A stretch of 64,000 nucleotides of DNA from Branchiostoma floridae (GCF_000003815.2 NC_049982.1:27648357-27712356); one strand, 5' to 3'; positions 1-11,919 are shown, counted from the stretch's first letter. Numbers and translations are program-made. Notes: generated by a model from the letters alone, not told the origin.

Positions 1-957
1 AATTTGCCACATGAAAACAATTCTGTTTACACTTAAAGAAGTCTACTCTACTCTAGCTGCCCCGTGTAGACCGCACGTAAACAACTTACATCAGCTCCTG
101 ACACTTCCTGGTACGAGACTCCATAGTCACAATAGACAAATTTGTTAGATGAAAACATCTGTTTACACTAAAAGAAGTCTACTCTACTCTACCCTTGCTG
201 CCCGGTGCAGACCGCACGTAAACAACTTACATCAGCTACTGAGACTTCCTGGTACAAGACCTCATAGTCACAATAGACAAATTTGCCGCATGAAAACATC
301 TGTTTACACTTAAAGAAGTCTACTCTACTCTTAGCTGCCCCGTGCAGACCGCACGTAAACAACTTACATCAGCTCCTTGCACTTCCTGGTACGTGACTCC
401 ATAGTCACAATAGACAAATTTGCCACATGAAAACATCTGTTTACACTTAAAGAATCTACTCTACTCTAGCTGCCCCGTGCAGACCGCACGTCAACAACTT
501 ACATCAGCTCCTGGCACTTCCTGGTACGAGACTCCATAGTCACAATAGACAGATTTGCCACATGAAAACATCTGTTTACACTTAAAGAAGTCTACTCTAC
601 TCTAGCTGCCCCGTGCAGACCGCACGTCAACAACTTACATCAGCTCCTGGCACTTCCTGGTACGAGACTCCATAGTCACAATAGACAAATTTGCCACATG
701 CAAACATCTGTTTACACTTAAAGAAGTCTACTCTACTCTAGCTGCCCCGTGCAGACCGCACGTAAACAACATACATCAGCTCCTGGCACTTCCTGGTACG
801 AGACTCCATAGTCACAATAGACAAATTTGCCACATGAAAACATCTGTTTACACTTAAAGAAGTCTACTCTACTCTAGCTGCCCCGTGCAGACCGCACGTA
901 AACAACTTACATCAGCTCCTGACACTTCCTGGTACGAGACTCCATAGTCACAATAGA
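1..957. repeat. Tandem satellite, ~136 bp unit, 7 copies
   Basis: Seven head-to-tail copies of a unit about 135-141 bp long run up to the assembly gap. Unit starts (AATTTG following CACAATAGAC) fall near 1, 139, 280, 417, 552, 688 and 824. Each unit holds CATCTGTTTACACT, AAGAAGTCTACTCTACTCTA, CAGACCGCACGT and CACTTCCTGGTAC. Neighbouring units differ by only a few substitutions or indels, which fits recent unequal exchange. No conserved open frame is visible. The array probably continues into the gap. Confidence 0.95.
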
Positions 958-1215
958 NNNNNNNNNNNNNNNNNNNNNNNNNNNNNNNNNNNNNNNNNNN
1001 NNNNNNNNNNNNNNNNNNNNNNNNNNNNNNNNNNNNNNNNNNNNNNNNNNNNNNNNNNNNNNNNNNNNNNNNNNNNNNNNNNNNNNNNNNNNNNNNNNNN
1101 NNNNNNNNNNNNNNNNNNNNNNNNNNNNNNNNNNNNNNNNNNNNNNNNNNNNNNNNNNNNNNNNNNNNNNNNNNNNNNNNNNNNNNNNNNNNNNNNNNNN
1201 NNNNNNNNNNNNNNN
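958..1215. other. Assembly gap (N run)
   Basis: 258 undetermined bases directly abut the satellite array, so the gap probably hides more satellite copies. Open frames crossing it are artefacts. Confidence 0.99.
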
Positions 1216-1767
1216 CTGCAGAATTGAAGATAGTTGTAACAAAGTTACATAATCGAGGTCCTAATAACAGCAACTTTCAAATTTTGGGAAACCAACCTTG
1301 TGTTCAAATTGAAACTTTCAAGTCTGCTCTGCCAACTTTGTATCAAAATGTCTTTTTGTATCTACACATGATTGCAACTTGAAAATCTTCCTTATAACTG
1401 AATTAGCTCTGATATTTATGTGTCTAGAAATATGGCTAATAATGTGGTCGTCTGTTTGCAAGTGTGCCAACAGGGGCTATGTAGACTGAACAAGTAACTG
1501 TCAGTTATGTCTCACAGTACCAGAGTAAGACAAGCCAGCATTTTCATTACTTTACATTCTGGGTTAGGTAAAGCTTTGTATAATCATACTTTAATACCTA
1601 ATGTAGTATCCAAATATCAAAATTGAATTGAAGATAAACTTGTGTTGGTCAGCCATCTCAGCCAGCCTTCCCCGATGTGAACTCCACCACAGTGAACAGA
1701 AGACTGAGCTCTAGTAGTTTACGTTAGCCGAATTTATTGGGTGGTTTTATAGTACGGGGTTGGTCTT
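1216..1767. other. Non-coding stretch, nothing recognised
   Basis: AT-rich sequence between the two satellite clusters. I see no coding frame with family features, no RNA gene and no clear repeat. Confidence 0.5.
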
Positions 1768-2268
1768 TAAAGAAGTCTACTCTACTCTAGCTGCCCCTTG
1801 CAGACCGCACGTAAACAACTTTTGTCAGTGCCTGACACTTCCTGGTTTGAGACCCCCTAGTCACAATAGACAGATTTGCTAGATGAACTTCATCTAGCAT
1901 TTGTCTATTGTGTTTGCACTAAAAGAAGTCTACTCTACTCTACTCTACTCTAGCTGCCCCGTGCAGACCGCACGTAAACAACTTACGTCAGCTCCTGACA
2001 CTTCCTGGTACAAGACCTCATAGTCACAATAGATGAATTTGCCAAATTAAAACATCTGTTTACACTAAAAGAAGTCTATTCTACTCTACTCTAGCTGCGC
2101 CATGCAGACCGCACGTCAGCTCCTGGCACTTCCTGGTACAAGACCTCATAGTCACAATAGACAAATTTGCCAGATGAAAACATCTGTTTACACTAATAGA
2201 AGTCTACTCTAATCTACTCTAGCTGCCCCTTGCAGACCGGCACGTAAACAACTTACGTCAGCGCCTGG
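1768..2268. repeat. Second, diverged cluster of the ~136 bp satellite
   Basis: About four units related to the 1-957 array, recognised by AGAAGTCTACTCTACTCTA, GCAGACCGCACGT and CACTTCCTGGT. They are more diverged: the run CTACT is expanded near 1928-1950, and the unit near 2100 has lost part of its middle. The last unit breaks off at about 2268 inside GCGCCTGG. This is probably an older edge of the array. Confidence 0.9.
1862..1912. repeat. 51 bp palindrome inside the satellite
   Basis: CACAATAGACAGATTTGCTA is followed at once by its near-perfect reverse complement, centred near 1887 (GATGAACTTCATC). Other satellite units lack the inverted half, so this unit gained a local inverted duplication and could form a hairpin. 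Confidence 0.85.
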
Positions 2269-2560
2269 CCAGTAGTAGAACAATAACAGTTAGATGTCAG
2301 TAGTGATCTTATTGGTAAAAATGTCAGTAGATGGCCAGTAGTAGTACAATAGATATCAGTAGTGTTCTGATTGGTCCAACTATCTCAGTAGTAAATCATT
2401 AGAATTTTAGTTCTGTTCTGACAGCAAGAACAGTAGATAGCGGTGTAAATTTAGTACTTGGCAGTAGCGGCCCAGTAGGACATTAGAAGTTGAATTACTG
2501 AAAAGCTAATAAAAGTTCTACTGTAAGTAGTCTACTAGTACTTAACAGTAGATTTTCTGT
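2269..2560. repeat. CAGTAG-rich degenerate short repeat
   Basis: Direct runs of CAGTAG/CCAGTAGTAG and ATGTCAGTAGT recur roughly every 20-60 bp (for example CCAGTAGTAGAACAATA, then CCAGTAGTAGTACAATAGAT). It looks like an old, degenerate minisatellite. No coding signal is seen. Confidence 0.6.
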
Positions 2561-2794
2561 ACTGATCAGATGCTTTGCCAAGGATATACACCAGGAAGAT
2601 AAAGCCATTCCTCCTTGTTAGCACCAGACTACATCGCTGCCTTCAACTGCATGTTATCTAATATTTCCACCATTACTGTAACTTCCCTCTGCCCTCTGAA
2701 CATGACTACCCCCCACCCCCCAACAAAAACATGACCAAAAAACATAGTGAGGTTGCATGTCTGGACGTGTTCCATGCCAGTTGTCCTCAGCTGG

Positions 2795-3060
2795 CTGTCA
2801 CCTCGTCAGGGAATTTCCCATGACTCATGATCATGTATCATGAATCATGGGAAATCCCCTGACGAGGTGACAGTCAGACACGACACCACTGTCGCTGTAG
2901 ATGTAGAGAAGCGTGTTTTGTGTTGCTTTTCCAAAGGTTTGTGCACATGTGACAATATGACTATTTTACACTAGACGCTACGTCTACGGCGACAGTGGTG
3001 GCGTGTCTGAACATACGCCTGTATGATCATGAGTTATGGGAAATTTCATGGCAAGATAAC
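2795..3060. repeat. Nested inverted-repeat (MITE-like) element
   Basis: A tight hairpin at 2795-2873 pairs CTGTCACCTCGTCAGGG with its reverse complement; the loop is itself palindromic (CATGACTCATGATCATG). Next to it, 2873-2907 (CAGACACGACACCACTGTCG...) pairs with 2968-3014 (CGACAGTGGTGGCGTGTCTG), and 3020-3050 again resembles one hairpin arm. This looks like a foldback or MITE with nested inverted repeats. No transposase is present. Confidence 0.8.
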
Positions 3061-3639
3061 TGTCAAGTTTGAAACTTAACTGTGAAACTTTTTATGTGAC
3101 TGTGTATATATCTTTGGTTTCAAAGGCGTCATTCGGGTGGCATGGAATTGTGCAAATCGCATGCAATACAATGGGAAGCTATTTTTTGTATATGTGAGAA
3201 AAATGATTTTAAAAAAATCAGGGCATCTTTATTTTGCGTAAATTTGCCATGTTTTAGCTGCAACAACGCAAGGACTGAAAATTTGTTATTAAGCTAGTCT
3301 ATGTTCCATCTGGCATATCAATCAGTGAAGGCAACAGTCGGATGCGCAAGTCTTTGCCAGTGCGACTATCACATGATACTAATTTGTCTCTGTGGCCGCA
3401 GTCCCCACCACGGCCAATGGAATGTTTGGGGAATATGTCCAAGCTTTCAAGTTTGTGTGATTCTTTTATTTTTTACATGTTGGCCGGTTGTTTAATACAT
3501 TTCTCCTCTTTCCTGGCTCCCCCTTTTCCGCTATGGAATAACCCATAGTCGCTGGCCAATGGGCTGCCTAGTATTCATATTGCGTAATGCAGATGAAACG
3601 TAAACCAAGCTGATTACGAACACAGCAGTCATTTTGCTG

Positions 3640-4352
3640 CCTGGCACAGGGGAGACAACACAGGTCTGGGACCGGTCTCTGATAACAACTGCTCCCACGA
3701 AGTCAACGCACTCCCCTGCACTTCGGTAAGTAACACTTCTGCATAGTCAAGAAGATCTTAGAATAATTGATCGTGTTCTTTGGTCAGAGCCAGGTATAGT
3801 TAGATTATGAACTTGATTTAATTGTTAGTTTTGGATTTTTCTAATTCATACTGCAATTGACCTGTCCTTTTTGGAATATTGTTGTTGCAGGGGCTCATCA
3901 TAAAGATGTTTAAGAAGTACAACTATAATACTTGCAGAGGAAAGGAAACATCTTATCATCACGGACTTCTTATTCTATTTCTTATCACTTTTATTATTCT
4001 TATTCTTATTCAAAAGCGAATCAACATTTTGAAATATCTTTAATATTTCGTTGGGCTAAAGCGTTCAAGTACAGGTTAATATGTGCGTGTGTCTCTGATC
4101 TTTGCACAGGTCGGGCAAATGAGATCCACACGAATTCAAGGGACGTCGCTGATGGCTTTCACTGGAAGACGAGCTGTATCACTGAAGGGAAGGACATCTG
4201 TGTGCAAATTGCTACAAGGGGATCGAGGCTGGGAGCCATGGAAAACCCGAAACAACGTCGGCCAAAGGAGCAAGGCCATGCAAGACCGGCAGCAGAGCCG
4301 TGGGCGGCCAACCGATTGCGCTGCTATTGAGGGAAAAACTGAGTGCAGTTAG
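3640..4352 (+). other. Possible small spliced transcript, unrecognised
   Basis: A stretch with exon-like signals: a G+C-richer segment (about 3645-3725) ending in the donor-like CGGTAAGT, a pyrimidine-rich acceptor-like GTTGTTGCAG near 3890, and another TTTGCACAG near 4108. After the last, two overlapping frames stay open: 4083-4352 (89 aa, rich in Arg/Lys, ends GKTECS) and 3932-4330 (132 aa). A third frame near 4195-4365 reads HLCANCYKGIEAGSHG and ends VREFMD, but has a stop just upstream. I recognise none of these as a family. Coding status is unproven; a non-coding RNA or chance is as likely. Confidence 0.25.
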
Positions 4353-4509
4353 AGAATTCATGGACTGACATACACGTGCTGTCTGCGTTATTTGACTTAT
4401 ACGAATACGTGTTGTCTATTCTATTAGGTCATATTTAGTAATGTAAAAATAATTCAATTCACCTAGACAATGATGGATATACGAATGGTGGACATCCTAA
4501 CCAAACGTA

Positions 4510-4690
4510 TATATGAATTTTTTTGACACGACAAAAGTACAGCGACTTTCGTGAGGATTATAACAACTATTTACAGTACAGCTAAGCAGACGTATATCAT
4601 ATTTACAGATATGAATAAGTCAACATGTTGTTTCTAGCATGTCATTTACATAATTCGAACATTGCCTGCAAATGTCTTGAGTTACAAACA
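4510..4690 (-). mobile_element. LINE 3' UTR fragment (same family as 11920-12410)
   Basis: CGACAAAAGTACAGCGACTT followed by TTTACAGTACA and GAATAAGTCAACAT aligns over about 130 bp with 11930-12060. There the same sequence adjoins the C-terminus of a reverse transcriptase read on the minus strand. This is therefore a 5'-truncated retrotransposon end. Confidence 0.65.
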
Positions 4691-4807
4691 CACGTGCTCA
4701 TCAGAGGGGCAGAGGACAGAGCGAGATGGACACGGATCACTGCTACTGGATGTCGGGGAGCCCCTACGACCACTGAGGTTATGGGCCGTGAGTGAGTGAG
4801 AGTGACA

Positions 4808-4925
4808 CACTTTTACCAATCTAACGTTTGCGGGAGTTTCTCAACGATAAAAATACACGTCCGTGCAGCCGTTTACTTTCGGGTCGGAACCTGGAGTAAT
4901 GCATCAATGGGATCGGACCTTACAA
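4808..4925. repeat. Dispersed repeat shared with 13935-14060
   Basis: ACCAATCTAACGTTT, GCGGGAGTTT, GCAGCCGTT and TGGAGTAATGCATCAATG occur in the same order here and at 13935-14060 (there ACCAATCTAACTTTT ... TGGAGTAATACATCAATG). The open frame at 4796-5056 overlaps this repeat and looks non-coding. Confidence 0.6.
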
Positions 4926-5056
4926 TTATTGTGTATGCAAGCTGTAGCAGCCTTTCACTCCGTCACATACAAGAAGATACAACGCAACGTTTGCTAGATG
5001 TAATTAGTCTGTATTATTGTACTATGATTGTTATTCTTAAACGGCTATTCGTTTGA

Positions 5057-5489
5057 TGACGTGAACTGCAACAGACCGAGATGTACTAGTAACCAATGTT
5101 AAGTGATATGAGCGATGTTGTGTAGCTGTCTGTCAGGTAAGACAGTATACAAAGACGAGAGATTTCTTCGGCAGTTCAGGAGAGCAGACATTTGTCTCAG
5201 TACATACTGAGACAGAATGTGAAGACAAGAGATTTCTAAGGTAAGAGAGCTCAGTTCAGGAGAGACTATAGAGAACTTCAGTTAAGGCCAAAATGAGATA
5301 GCATTATTTTGAAGTCTGTTATATTGTTAAAAGTCTTCCGTACCTAGCGTGCGGAAATTCTTGTCTCTGCGTCATTTCTTTATCCTTCATGTGCTGATCT
5401 TCGAATTTCAGTCGGCAACTAAAGGAACCTGTATATATTTGTTACATGTCTAAGCCTCTATCGTTAGGATCTTGTCGTAACTTTCCTAA
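5057..5489. other. Non-coding stretch with a short imperfect duplication
   Basis: CAAAGACGAGAGATTTCTTC (5150-5170) and GAAGACAAGAGATTTCTAAG (5221-5240), each near AGTTCAGGAGAG, form a diverged direct repeat about 70 bp apart. Nothing else is recognised. Confidence 0.4.
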
Positions 5490-6008
5490 CTTTACAACAC
5501 GCTAACCCTTCATGCTTGTGGCTCTTGCCGTCCTGCCGTTTCCGACAAGAGTACAAGATCACATTTCCCAACTATCCCATCCAATCCCCTCATACAATAC
5601 ACTAACCCTTCATGCTTGTGGCTCTTGCCGTCCTGCCGTTTCCGACAAGAGTACAAGATCACATTCCTAACCATTCCATCGCATTCCTTCATACAACACA
5701 CTAACCCGTCATGCTTGTGGCTCTTGCCGTCCTGCCGTTTCCGACAAGAGTACAAGATCACATTTCCTAATCATCCCATCCAATCCCCTCATACAACACA
5801 CTAACCCTTCATGCTTGTGGCTCTTGCCGTCCTGCCGTTTCCGACAAGAGTACAAGATCACATTTCCTAATCATCCCATCCAATCCCTTCATACAACACA
5901 CTAACCCTTCATGCTTGTGTCTCTTGCCGTCCTGCCGTTTCCGACAAGAGTACAAGATCACATTTCCTAGTCACCTCATCACTTTATACAACACACTAAC
6001 CCGTCATA
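5490..6008. repeat. Tandem minisatellite, 100 bp unit, 5 copies plus a partial
   Basis: CATGCTTGTG starts each unit at 5511, 5611, 5710, 5810 and 5910; a sixth breaks off after CCCGTCAT near 6005. Each unit contains CTTGCCGTCCTGCCGTTTCC and GACAAGAGTACAAGATCACA. Units are nearly identical. Because 99/100 is close to a multiple of three, frames stay open for up to 83 codons on both strands. These frames are repeat artefacts. Confidence 0.95.
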
Positions 6009-6887
6009 TCCAAATGGCGCCACCCTTCCCGTCATACACCGCAAAACAAAATGGCGGCGCCCATAAAGGCCAACAAAAACAGAACAGGTTTTGCTACCGC
6101 AAACCTGTAAAAACGTGTGTGTAAACAGAACGTGTATAAACAGTCTAAAACTGACTGGTTGGGACGGAAAGCGGGCCACAACTGCCCGATGTCATTGACC
6201 CCTACCGGATGTACAAAGGTTTTGAAAGCCGCATTTCGATATGGACGATTCCAAACACTTAGCAACGATCGTAGTAGTCACAATACCCCGATTTTTTTTC
6301 CACTCCCACGCACATTACCTAGTAGTGGAACAAATGGTTTGATTTCATTCATTCAAAGAAAACATGAGAGGCAACCGCTGCAAACTACTCTTTAAAACGT
6401 ACGTGTAATGTTGAACGTTTCTTTTCCCTAGTACACATGAAAAACAGCAACAACAGACAACCTCGCCGACTTTTAAAGTCTGAAAACTGAAAACCAGCTT
6501 GATGTAGCAAGACATATCCTCAAATCTCCACTGAAATCTTTAGAAAAATGCAAACATGCTTTCGCCTGAAGTCTTTCTCTGGTGCCTCGTGTGTTTCCTA
6601 ATAACAATTTAGTTAGTTACGTTCTGTTTTCTCCTAGTTACGTTCTCTTTTTCTGTTTACGTTACGTTCTGTTTTCTCTGATACAAAATAAGATAAACCA
6701 TAGATGTGGTTGTTCTGTAGACCCATAGTCTGGACATGTGTGTCATTACACGAGTCAATAGCTGTGATTTAGGTCAGTGGACATTGATTATGTCCGCTAC
6801 ACAGCCTCTCGCGGCCAGGGCCTAAGTTCCTCTCTGATAAGTTGTGGCTCTATCCTAGGGCTCTACATGGAGTGAACTACTAAAGGT
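6009..6887. other. Non-coding stretch
   Basis: Two short ATGGCGCC/ATGGCGGC motifs near 6013 and 6050 are the only promoter-like hints. No gene or known repeat is supported. Confidence 0.4.
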
Positions 6888-6899
6888 TTGTTTGTGGTT

Positions 6900-7035
6900 G
6901 CACGTGTGCGCGGGTCATGGTGTGTGTCTATGTGTGTATGTGTGTGTGCGTGTGTGTGTATGCGTGCATGTGTATATTCGTGTGTGTGTGTGTGTGTACC
7001 TGTCTGCCTTTTTGTGTATTTGTGTGTCTGTCTGT
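6900..7035. repeat. Imperfect (TG)n microsatellite
   Basis: TG-rich tract with TATG, CGTG and CCTG interruptions. The 74-116 aa open frames over it (Val/Cys repeats) are microsatellite translations. Confidence 0.9.
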
Positions 7036-7239
7036 TGTTTCTCCTATTCTCCTATTATGCACAATACATCTTCAGTACTGCTTTCTTCTTCCTTTGGGAC
7101 TCGAAATGGGTCGCAGAGCAGTATGCAGTATATATGGCTAGGGGGGGTGAAGTCTGCCATCTCTCATTGCCTTGCTACCACGTAAATATATGCGTATGGT
7201 ATATTTTGCCGTGTGTTACAAATCATGAGAAGCCGTGAC

Positions 7240-9190
7240 GTAAGCATTTATTGGTCATATGGGACGAATGAGATTTTTAAGTTGAAGCACAATTTCAGTA
7301 CATGTAACACACGCAATTAATGGCGATGCCAAACATGCAAATAAGGCCCTAATGTGCATAATGAACACAAAAATGGGTCAACTTCTACAATAGGAATTTC
7401 ATACTTGTGACGCCCTAAACACAATGTATAACAACCCACTGCCCCTACGGCCTCATAATCTGTCTATTAAACGAGAGAGAAATGGTTTATTGTCATTGCC
7501 ATTAAAAACTCTTGCAGCACATTTACAAAAGGCTGAATTGTCGTTTTTTTTACAGTCAGTATTTCGAACTCTAAGTAGTTAACACAATTAAAAGGATCGA
7601 GTGACAAAATAACATCTATTTGTTTACAATAACTGGTCAGTTATTACAAAGAGAAAGAAACACTACTGTTCACAAATTACCCGTCGTGGTTCAGGAGCTT
7701 TATACAGTACGGTAATGTGCTATTAGCGAAACGAACAGTTCTACACCGGAAGTGAGAGGATTTGTCTTTGTCTATTAGACGACCCTTAACTTTTTACCTT
7801 CGCCAAGAAGGTTATGTTTGTTTGGCGACTACGTTAGGAAAAAAAAGGGTGTGCCCAAATGCGCTGCTCATGTCAACAATTCTTGCCACCCACAAAGACT
7901 GAATGACGTAAATTAATCTAACCTCATTGATTTAATAAACACGTGAGATATCGCTTTTATTACCTCTGGGCTTCTGAGTGCACTAATCGTATTTGCTGTC
8001 CAAACATGTATGTTTCCTGAAGGAACACCCCACGCGCGTTACTTAACTTTGTTGACAGGACTAGTAGTAAGCAAATGTCACATACCAAAGTACAGCTAGA
8101 ATGAAAGATTTGCAAACAAATGCAGAATGTTTTCCTCCCGTTTGTTTTACTAGATAGTTGCGAGTTTTGTACGGTACGAAAGCACAGAAATGAAGAGGGC
8201 TGGAACCCCAAATATGCAGTCTTAAATGTAAAACAACTTTTAAAAGGCTGCACAAATGCCTTAAAGCGTGGTCTTAAGTTCGCGAAAAAAAAATAGAGAG
8301 GCGGGCAGAAAATTTAAACAACTTTTGTTTTATGTTAGTGATAAAAAATGATCACGGAAAAAACGCGAACATTAAAAAATCGCGAAAAGAGTAGAATGGA
8401 CAGGAGAACGAAATGAATATGTTTCACATCTCTTTTTGGGGGAGGGAAATATGACTAGGATAAGATATATATAGGTCATAAGGTTTATGACCTTTCGGTG
8501 ACGCCCTTGCTTGTGGGACACAATTTCGAGCCAAGGACACAGTGATTTGGCCTACTTTCGGCGTCCCGAGCGTCGCCTGGTGTAGCAAAAGAACTGAACA
8601 AAAATGTAAGAAATCCTCTGTTGTCACTCTTTGGAGAATGAAATATAGCTTCCTCACTTGTATACTAGCAGAAATATGCATAAACATATCATTATAACCT
8701 TTTTATTAGCATGAGTTTGATTGAACCTAAATACCATTTGGGTGGGGCTACGTTAGGAGGTGTTGACACATTCAAATAGCCATGCTTTATAACGAATGTT
8801 TACCTATGTGCGGTGCGTAGGTGTACAGAAGTCCGCATTCCTTACGTGTACCACGGAACAAAATCCAATCCTCGATGTACTCAAAAGTATCATCTTGGAT
8901 GGAGGGAAGACATAGAATCTTTACGCTTGGTAGGGCTAATGTAGGTGTACAACTTATGAGAACTAGCTAGAATTTTACATTTTCCTTATTTAGTACGCAA
9001 ATGAAGCCTTTGTTTGCATAATCTTCAAGTTATTGTGTACATAAAATGTTAAAATGTATCTGCCACAAAAATATCAAGGCCATAGCATGTCCGGGAAAAG
9101 ATACCTAAACCCGAAGATCTCCTGCAGTACCAAGGTCACAAGGATAGGATTCATGTAGAGGTTCTAAAGTTATGCTGGTCACAAATATCC
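7240..9190. other. Non-coding stretch, little structure
   Basis: A mostly AT-rich interval with short open frames only (the longest, 97 aa at 7960-8253 minus, shows no family features). A tail-like sequence near 7475-7560 resembles other LINE 3' ends but too weakly to assign. Confidence 0.4.
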
Positions 9191-9198
9191 GGAAACAA

Positions 9199-9200
9199 GG

Positions 9201-9268
<68 letters not shown>

Positions 9269-9383
9269 AGACACACACACACACACACATACACACACAC
9301 ATACACACACATATACACACACACATGTACAAACACACAAACAAAGACGCACACATAGACACACACACACACACACACACAAA
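9199..9383. repeat. (AC)n microsatellite
   Basis: About 185 bp of (AC)n with AGAG, ATAC and ACAAAC interruptions. Open frames here are Thr/His or Val/Cys repeat artefacts. Confidence 0.95.
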
Positions 9384-10435
9384 GGTGTGATAGTCGCAGG
9401 CCAACCCTCTAGACGACACTATACAACAAGATTGCCTAGAGAAGGCGACAAACGTTGGGTTAAGAATGTCATCGTAGCACCACAGACCAAAACACCTATT
9501 GATAAATTTCTCTCCTCCAAAACTTATCTCTTTCCATACTTCAAAGGGTGTGGTTATCTTGAACTCAGTCGCTCATATATGAATCTGAACTACAAATTGA
9601 GATATCTCAGTGTCAAGAAGATATGTTTCATCTCTTTTGTCAAGAAAATAAGCTTCTTATAAAGCAGAGATCAACAATTGCAAGTACAGGTTTCAGTCGG
9701 CAGGGACAGTACTAATAGTGACCAAGAATTCTTACAGCTGCCTCATTACGTTTTCGGTATTTGATGGGAGGGGGTGATACGAAATCCCGGCCACTACTAG
9801 CACCCCCTCTCCCCCCTCCCAACCAAACTGTTTAAACAATAATAAAACCACTTGCATTACTTTATGAATCGCTCTTGTATTCCAATCCCCTGTTAAAATC
9901 CCTGAATTGAAAATGCACCCCCAGGGCTAAACTTGTAATTGACCGCAACCATCTCCTGTTCGACCGCCGCATGAGATTTCAATCATCGGTCCGTAGACGC
10001 CACAACCCCTCCGCGACAGAAAACCACCCACTGATACGACCCAGGTGAAAAATAACAGTCAGTGACGCAGGAAAGTAGCCGTTGTACGCACTGCTCTCCC
10101 TGGCGACAACCTCTTGTGCCGGGGTGGCGGCCACGAGTTCGCCCCAAAAATCTGGAGACGATTGGTTTTCCTGTTAGAGCAAATTTGCAGCCGTACGGAC
10201 CTGGAATGGAAACCCCAGGCGAATGGAATTCTAACCTATTAAAGCCTATTTTTACCTCGGATGTAGATTTGTGTCTGGCACAAGTGAAACATGTTGGCAA
10301 GCGCCCTTTTCTCTTGTGTTTGGCATTATTCCTAAAAATTTTTAAAAAGATCATACGCAGATTGAAAACAAGATTATTGACGACTGTACTTGCCTCTATG
10401 ACGGACGAATAGTCTTCCCTTATTGTTAACAGAAT
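9384..10435. other. Non-coding stretch with overlapping uncertain frames
   Basis: Overlapping frames at 10062-10412 (plus, 116 aa) and 9983-10354 (minus, 123 aa) cover the same G+C-rich block. Neither shows recognisable motifs, and opposite-strand overlap argues that at most one is real. I do not call a gene. Confidence 0.4.
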
Positions 10436-10439
10436 TCCC

Positions 10440-10975
10440 TTATTGTTTGCAAAATAATAACCAAGGCTAAACAGACATTAGGAGTGATCAAACGCAACTT
10501 GTGGGCATGCCCAACACGTGCATAGACGTCACTGGTCAGACCTAACCTTGAATATGCTGCAACAGTATGGGATCCGTATACAAAGAAAGACAAAGATATT
10601 AACTAAAAAGGGTACAGAACCAAGTTGCCACCGGATTCTGTACAAAAAAAGCTACCACAGGGATGTTAGTGTTACCAAAATGAAAACAGATCTGCAGTGG
10701 ACATCACTTGAAGACAGAAGGAAAATGTCGAGACTTTGCATGATGTACAAAATGACCAATAAACTGATGCACGTACCGACTAATAAGTATCTAATGCCAG
10801 CTCAAAAAAACAATTAGAAAAAGTCATGCCTGCAAGTACTAGAGTTACCAACCTAGAATTGATGTGTTCAAAAATTCGTACTTTCCCAAAACTATTGTTG
10901 AGTGGAACTTGTTATCACCAAGTACAGTAGGAGCATCTTCTCTGGGTAGTTTTAAATAACGCTTGCAGATAAATG
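10440..10975 (+). pseudogene. Decayed CR1/L2-like LINE reverse transcriptase C-terminus
   Basis: In shifting plus-strand frames this reads TKAKQTLGVIKRNLWACP, then RPNLEYAATVWDPYTKKD, then DLQWTSLEDRRKMSRLCMMY. This is the signature order of the thumb and C-terminal part of CR1/L2-type non-LTR reverse transcriptases (a tryptophan-aspartate-proline after LEYA, then the SLxDRRKxSRLxMMYK block). Frame changes and stops (for example after TRA and after KDIN) break it into pieces. The longest intact frame is 10518-10817. This is an old, dead, 5'-truncated insertion. Confidence 0.8.
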
Positions 10976-11021
10976 TGCAAAATTTGGTGTGACGGGTCGT
11001 TCAGTGTAATATATAGTGAAC

Positions 11022-11170
11022 TTTCTTTCATTCTTTTTGTTTTCCTTTTTCTGTGCCCGTCTTTCTTCTCTCTTCCCTTTCTCTCTTCCTCTTTCTTTTT
11101 CTTTCTTTCTTTTTTCTAACTTCTATCTATCTTGTTGTTTTCTTTCTTTTATTCTTTCCTTTATTGTTGT
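11022..11170. repeat. Polypyrimidine (TTC/TTTC) tract
   Basis: About 150 bp of nearly pure C/T on the plus strand. The 97 aa frame across it (Phe/Ser/Leu) is low-complexity, not a gene. Confidence 0.85.
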
Positions 11171-11915
11171 TGTTGCGTTAGAGAGCTCCAATTTTACCTG
11201 CACTAAACTGCATATGCAGGTGGCATTTCCAGCCCTGTGTAAAACCATGAGAGTAATCGTATCACAACCTGAATTCCTCACTACACTTTTAGATGATTTG
11301 TCAAGCTAGCGTAACTTTTGATCTAACCGTCGCATTTTTTAAAAACTCTTAACTCTGTAGCGATCTGTCGGTGGCATGTTTGGCACCGTGTGGTCTGTAT
11401 TTGTACTCATCCGTTCCAGGTGATTTTTCTAGCACGGGACTACCGAAGGTCACCACCGTTTCCTAAAATAGCCTGCTATGACGCATGTGGGTATCCCTGG
11501 ACTTGTAGTTAGATTAGCGGAGGCCTGGTTGCAATCAAACTCGTACGTCATAGGCAGCGCTACCCGGCGAGTCCAAGCGAACTACCACGTGGCCCTGGTT
11601 AGCTCGTATAAACGGCGGAAGTCTCACACGGAACCGCTTTGGTAGGTCGCCATGGCAACGCAAAGATACAATCGCTTGCAATGACGTCAGAGCTAGGCTC
11701 TCTTTGGTCTACAGAGAAGATCATTGCCAAGGTTGGGAATCAAAATAACGGGCGGTTTGCTTATTTTGTTCGTTAGGGGTGAGGGTAAAGAAAGCTTTTG
11801 AGTACAAGGTCATTTGTGATTACGATTCAAGGCATCTGGCAAGTCTTATGGACAAGGACGCACGTAACTCTTCTGCTGTGGTGACGTGGGAATACATTTG
11901 TATAGGATAAAGAAG
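11171..11915. other. Non-coding stretch
   Basis: No supported gene. It holds a CRE-like TGACGTCA near 11683 and GCCATGGCAACG near 11649, possible but unproven regulatory sites. Confidence 0.3.
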
Positions 11916-11919
11916 AAAT

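Noticed and set aside
1-957. CRISPR array (regular repeats)
   Set aside because: The units are uniform with no repeat/spacer alternation, in a eukaryotic context.
869-1273. Open frames across the first N run (134 and 111 aa)
   Set aside because: The frames consist mostly of unknown residues and satellite sequence; they are gap artefacts.
5510-5761. Repetitive 83 aa protein (CRKRQDGKSHKH repeats)
   Set aside because: Frame of a 100 bp minisatellite; it is open only because the unit lacks stops, and both strands behave alike.
6040-6060. Housekeeping promoter (AAAATGGCGGC, YY1-like)
   Set aside because: A single short motif with no gene start nearby on either strand; similar motif near 49795 also lacks a gene.
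6888-7238. 116 aa Cys/Val frame
   Set aside because: It overlaps a (TG)n tract with no conserved domain.
9983-10412. Opposite-strand genes of 123 and 116 aa
   Set aside because: Mutually overlapping frames without motifs; composition explains both.
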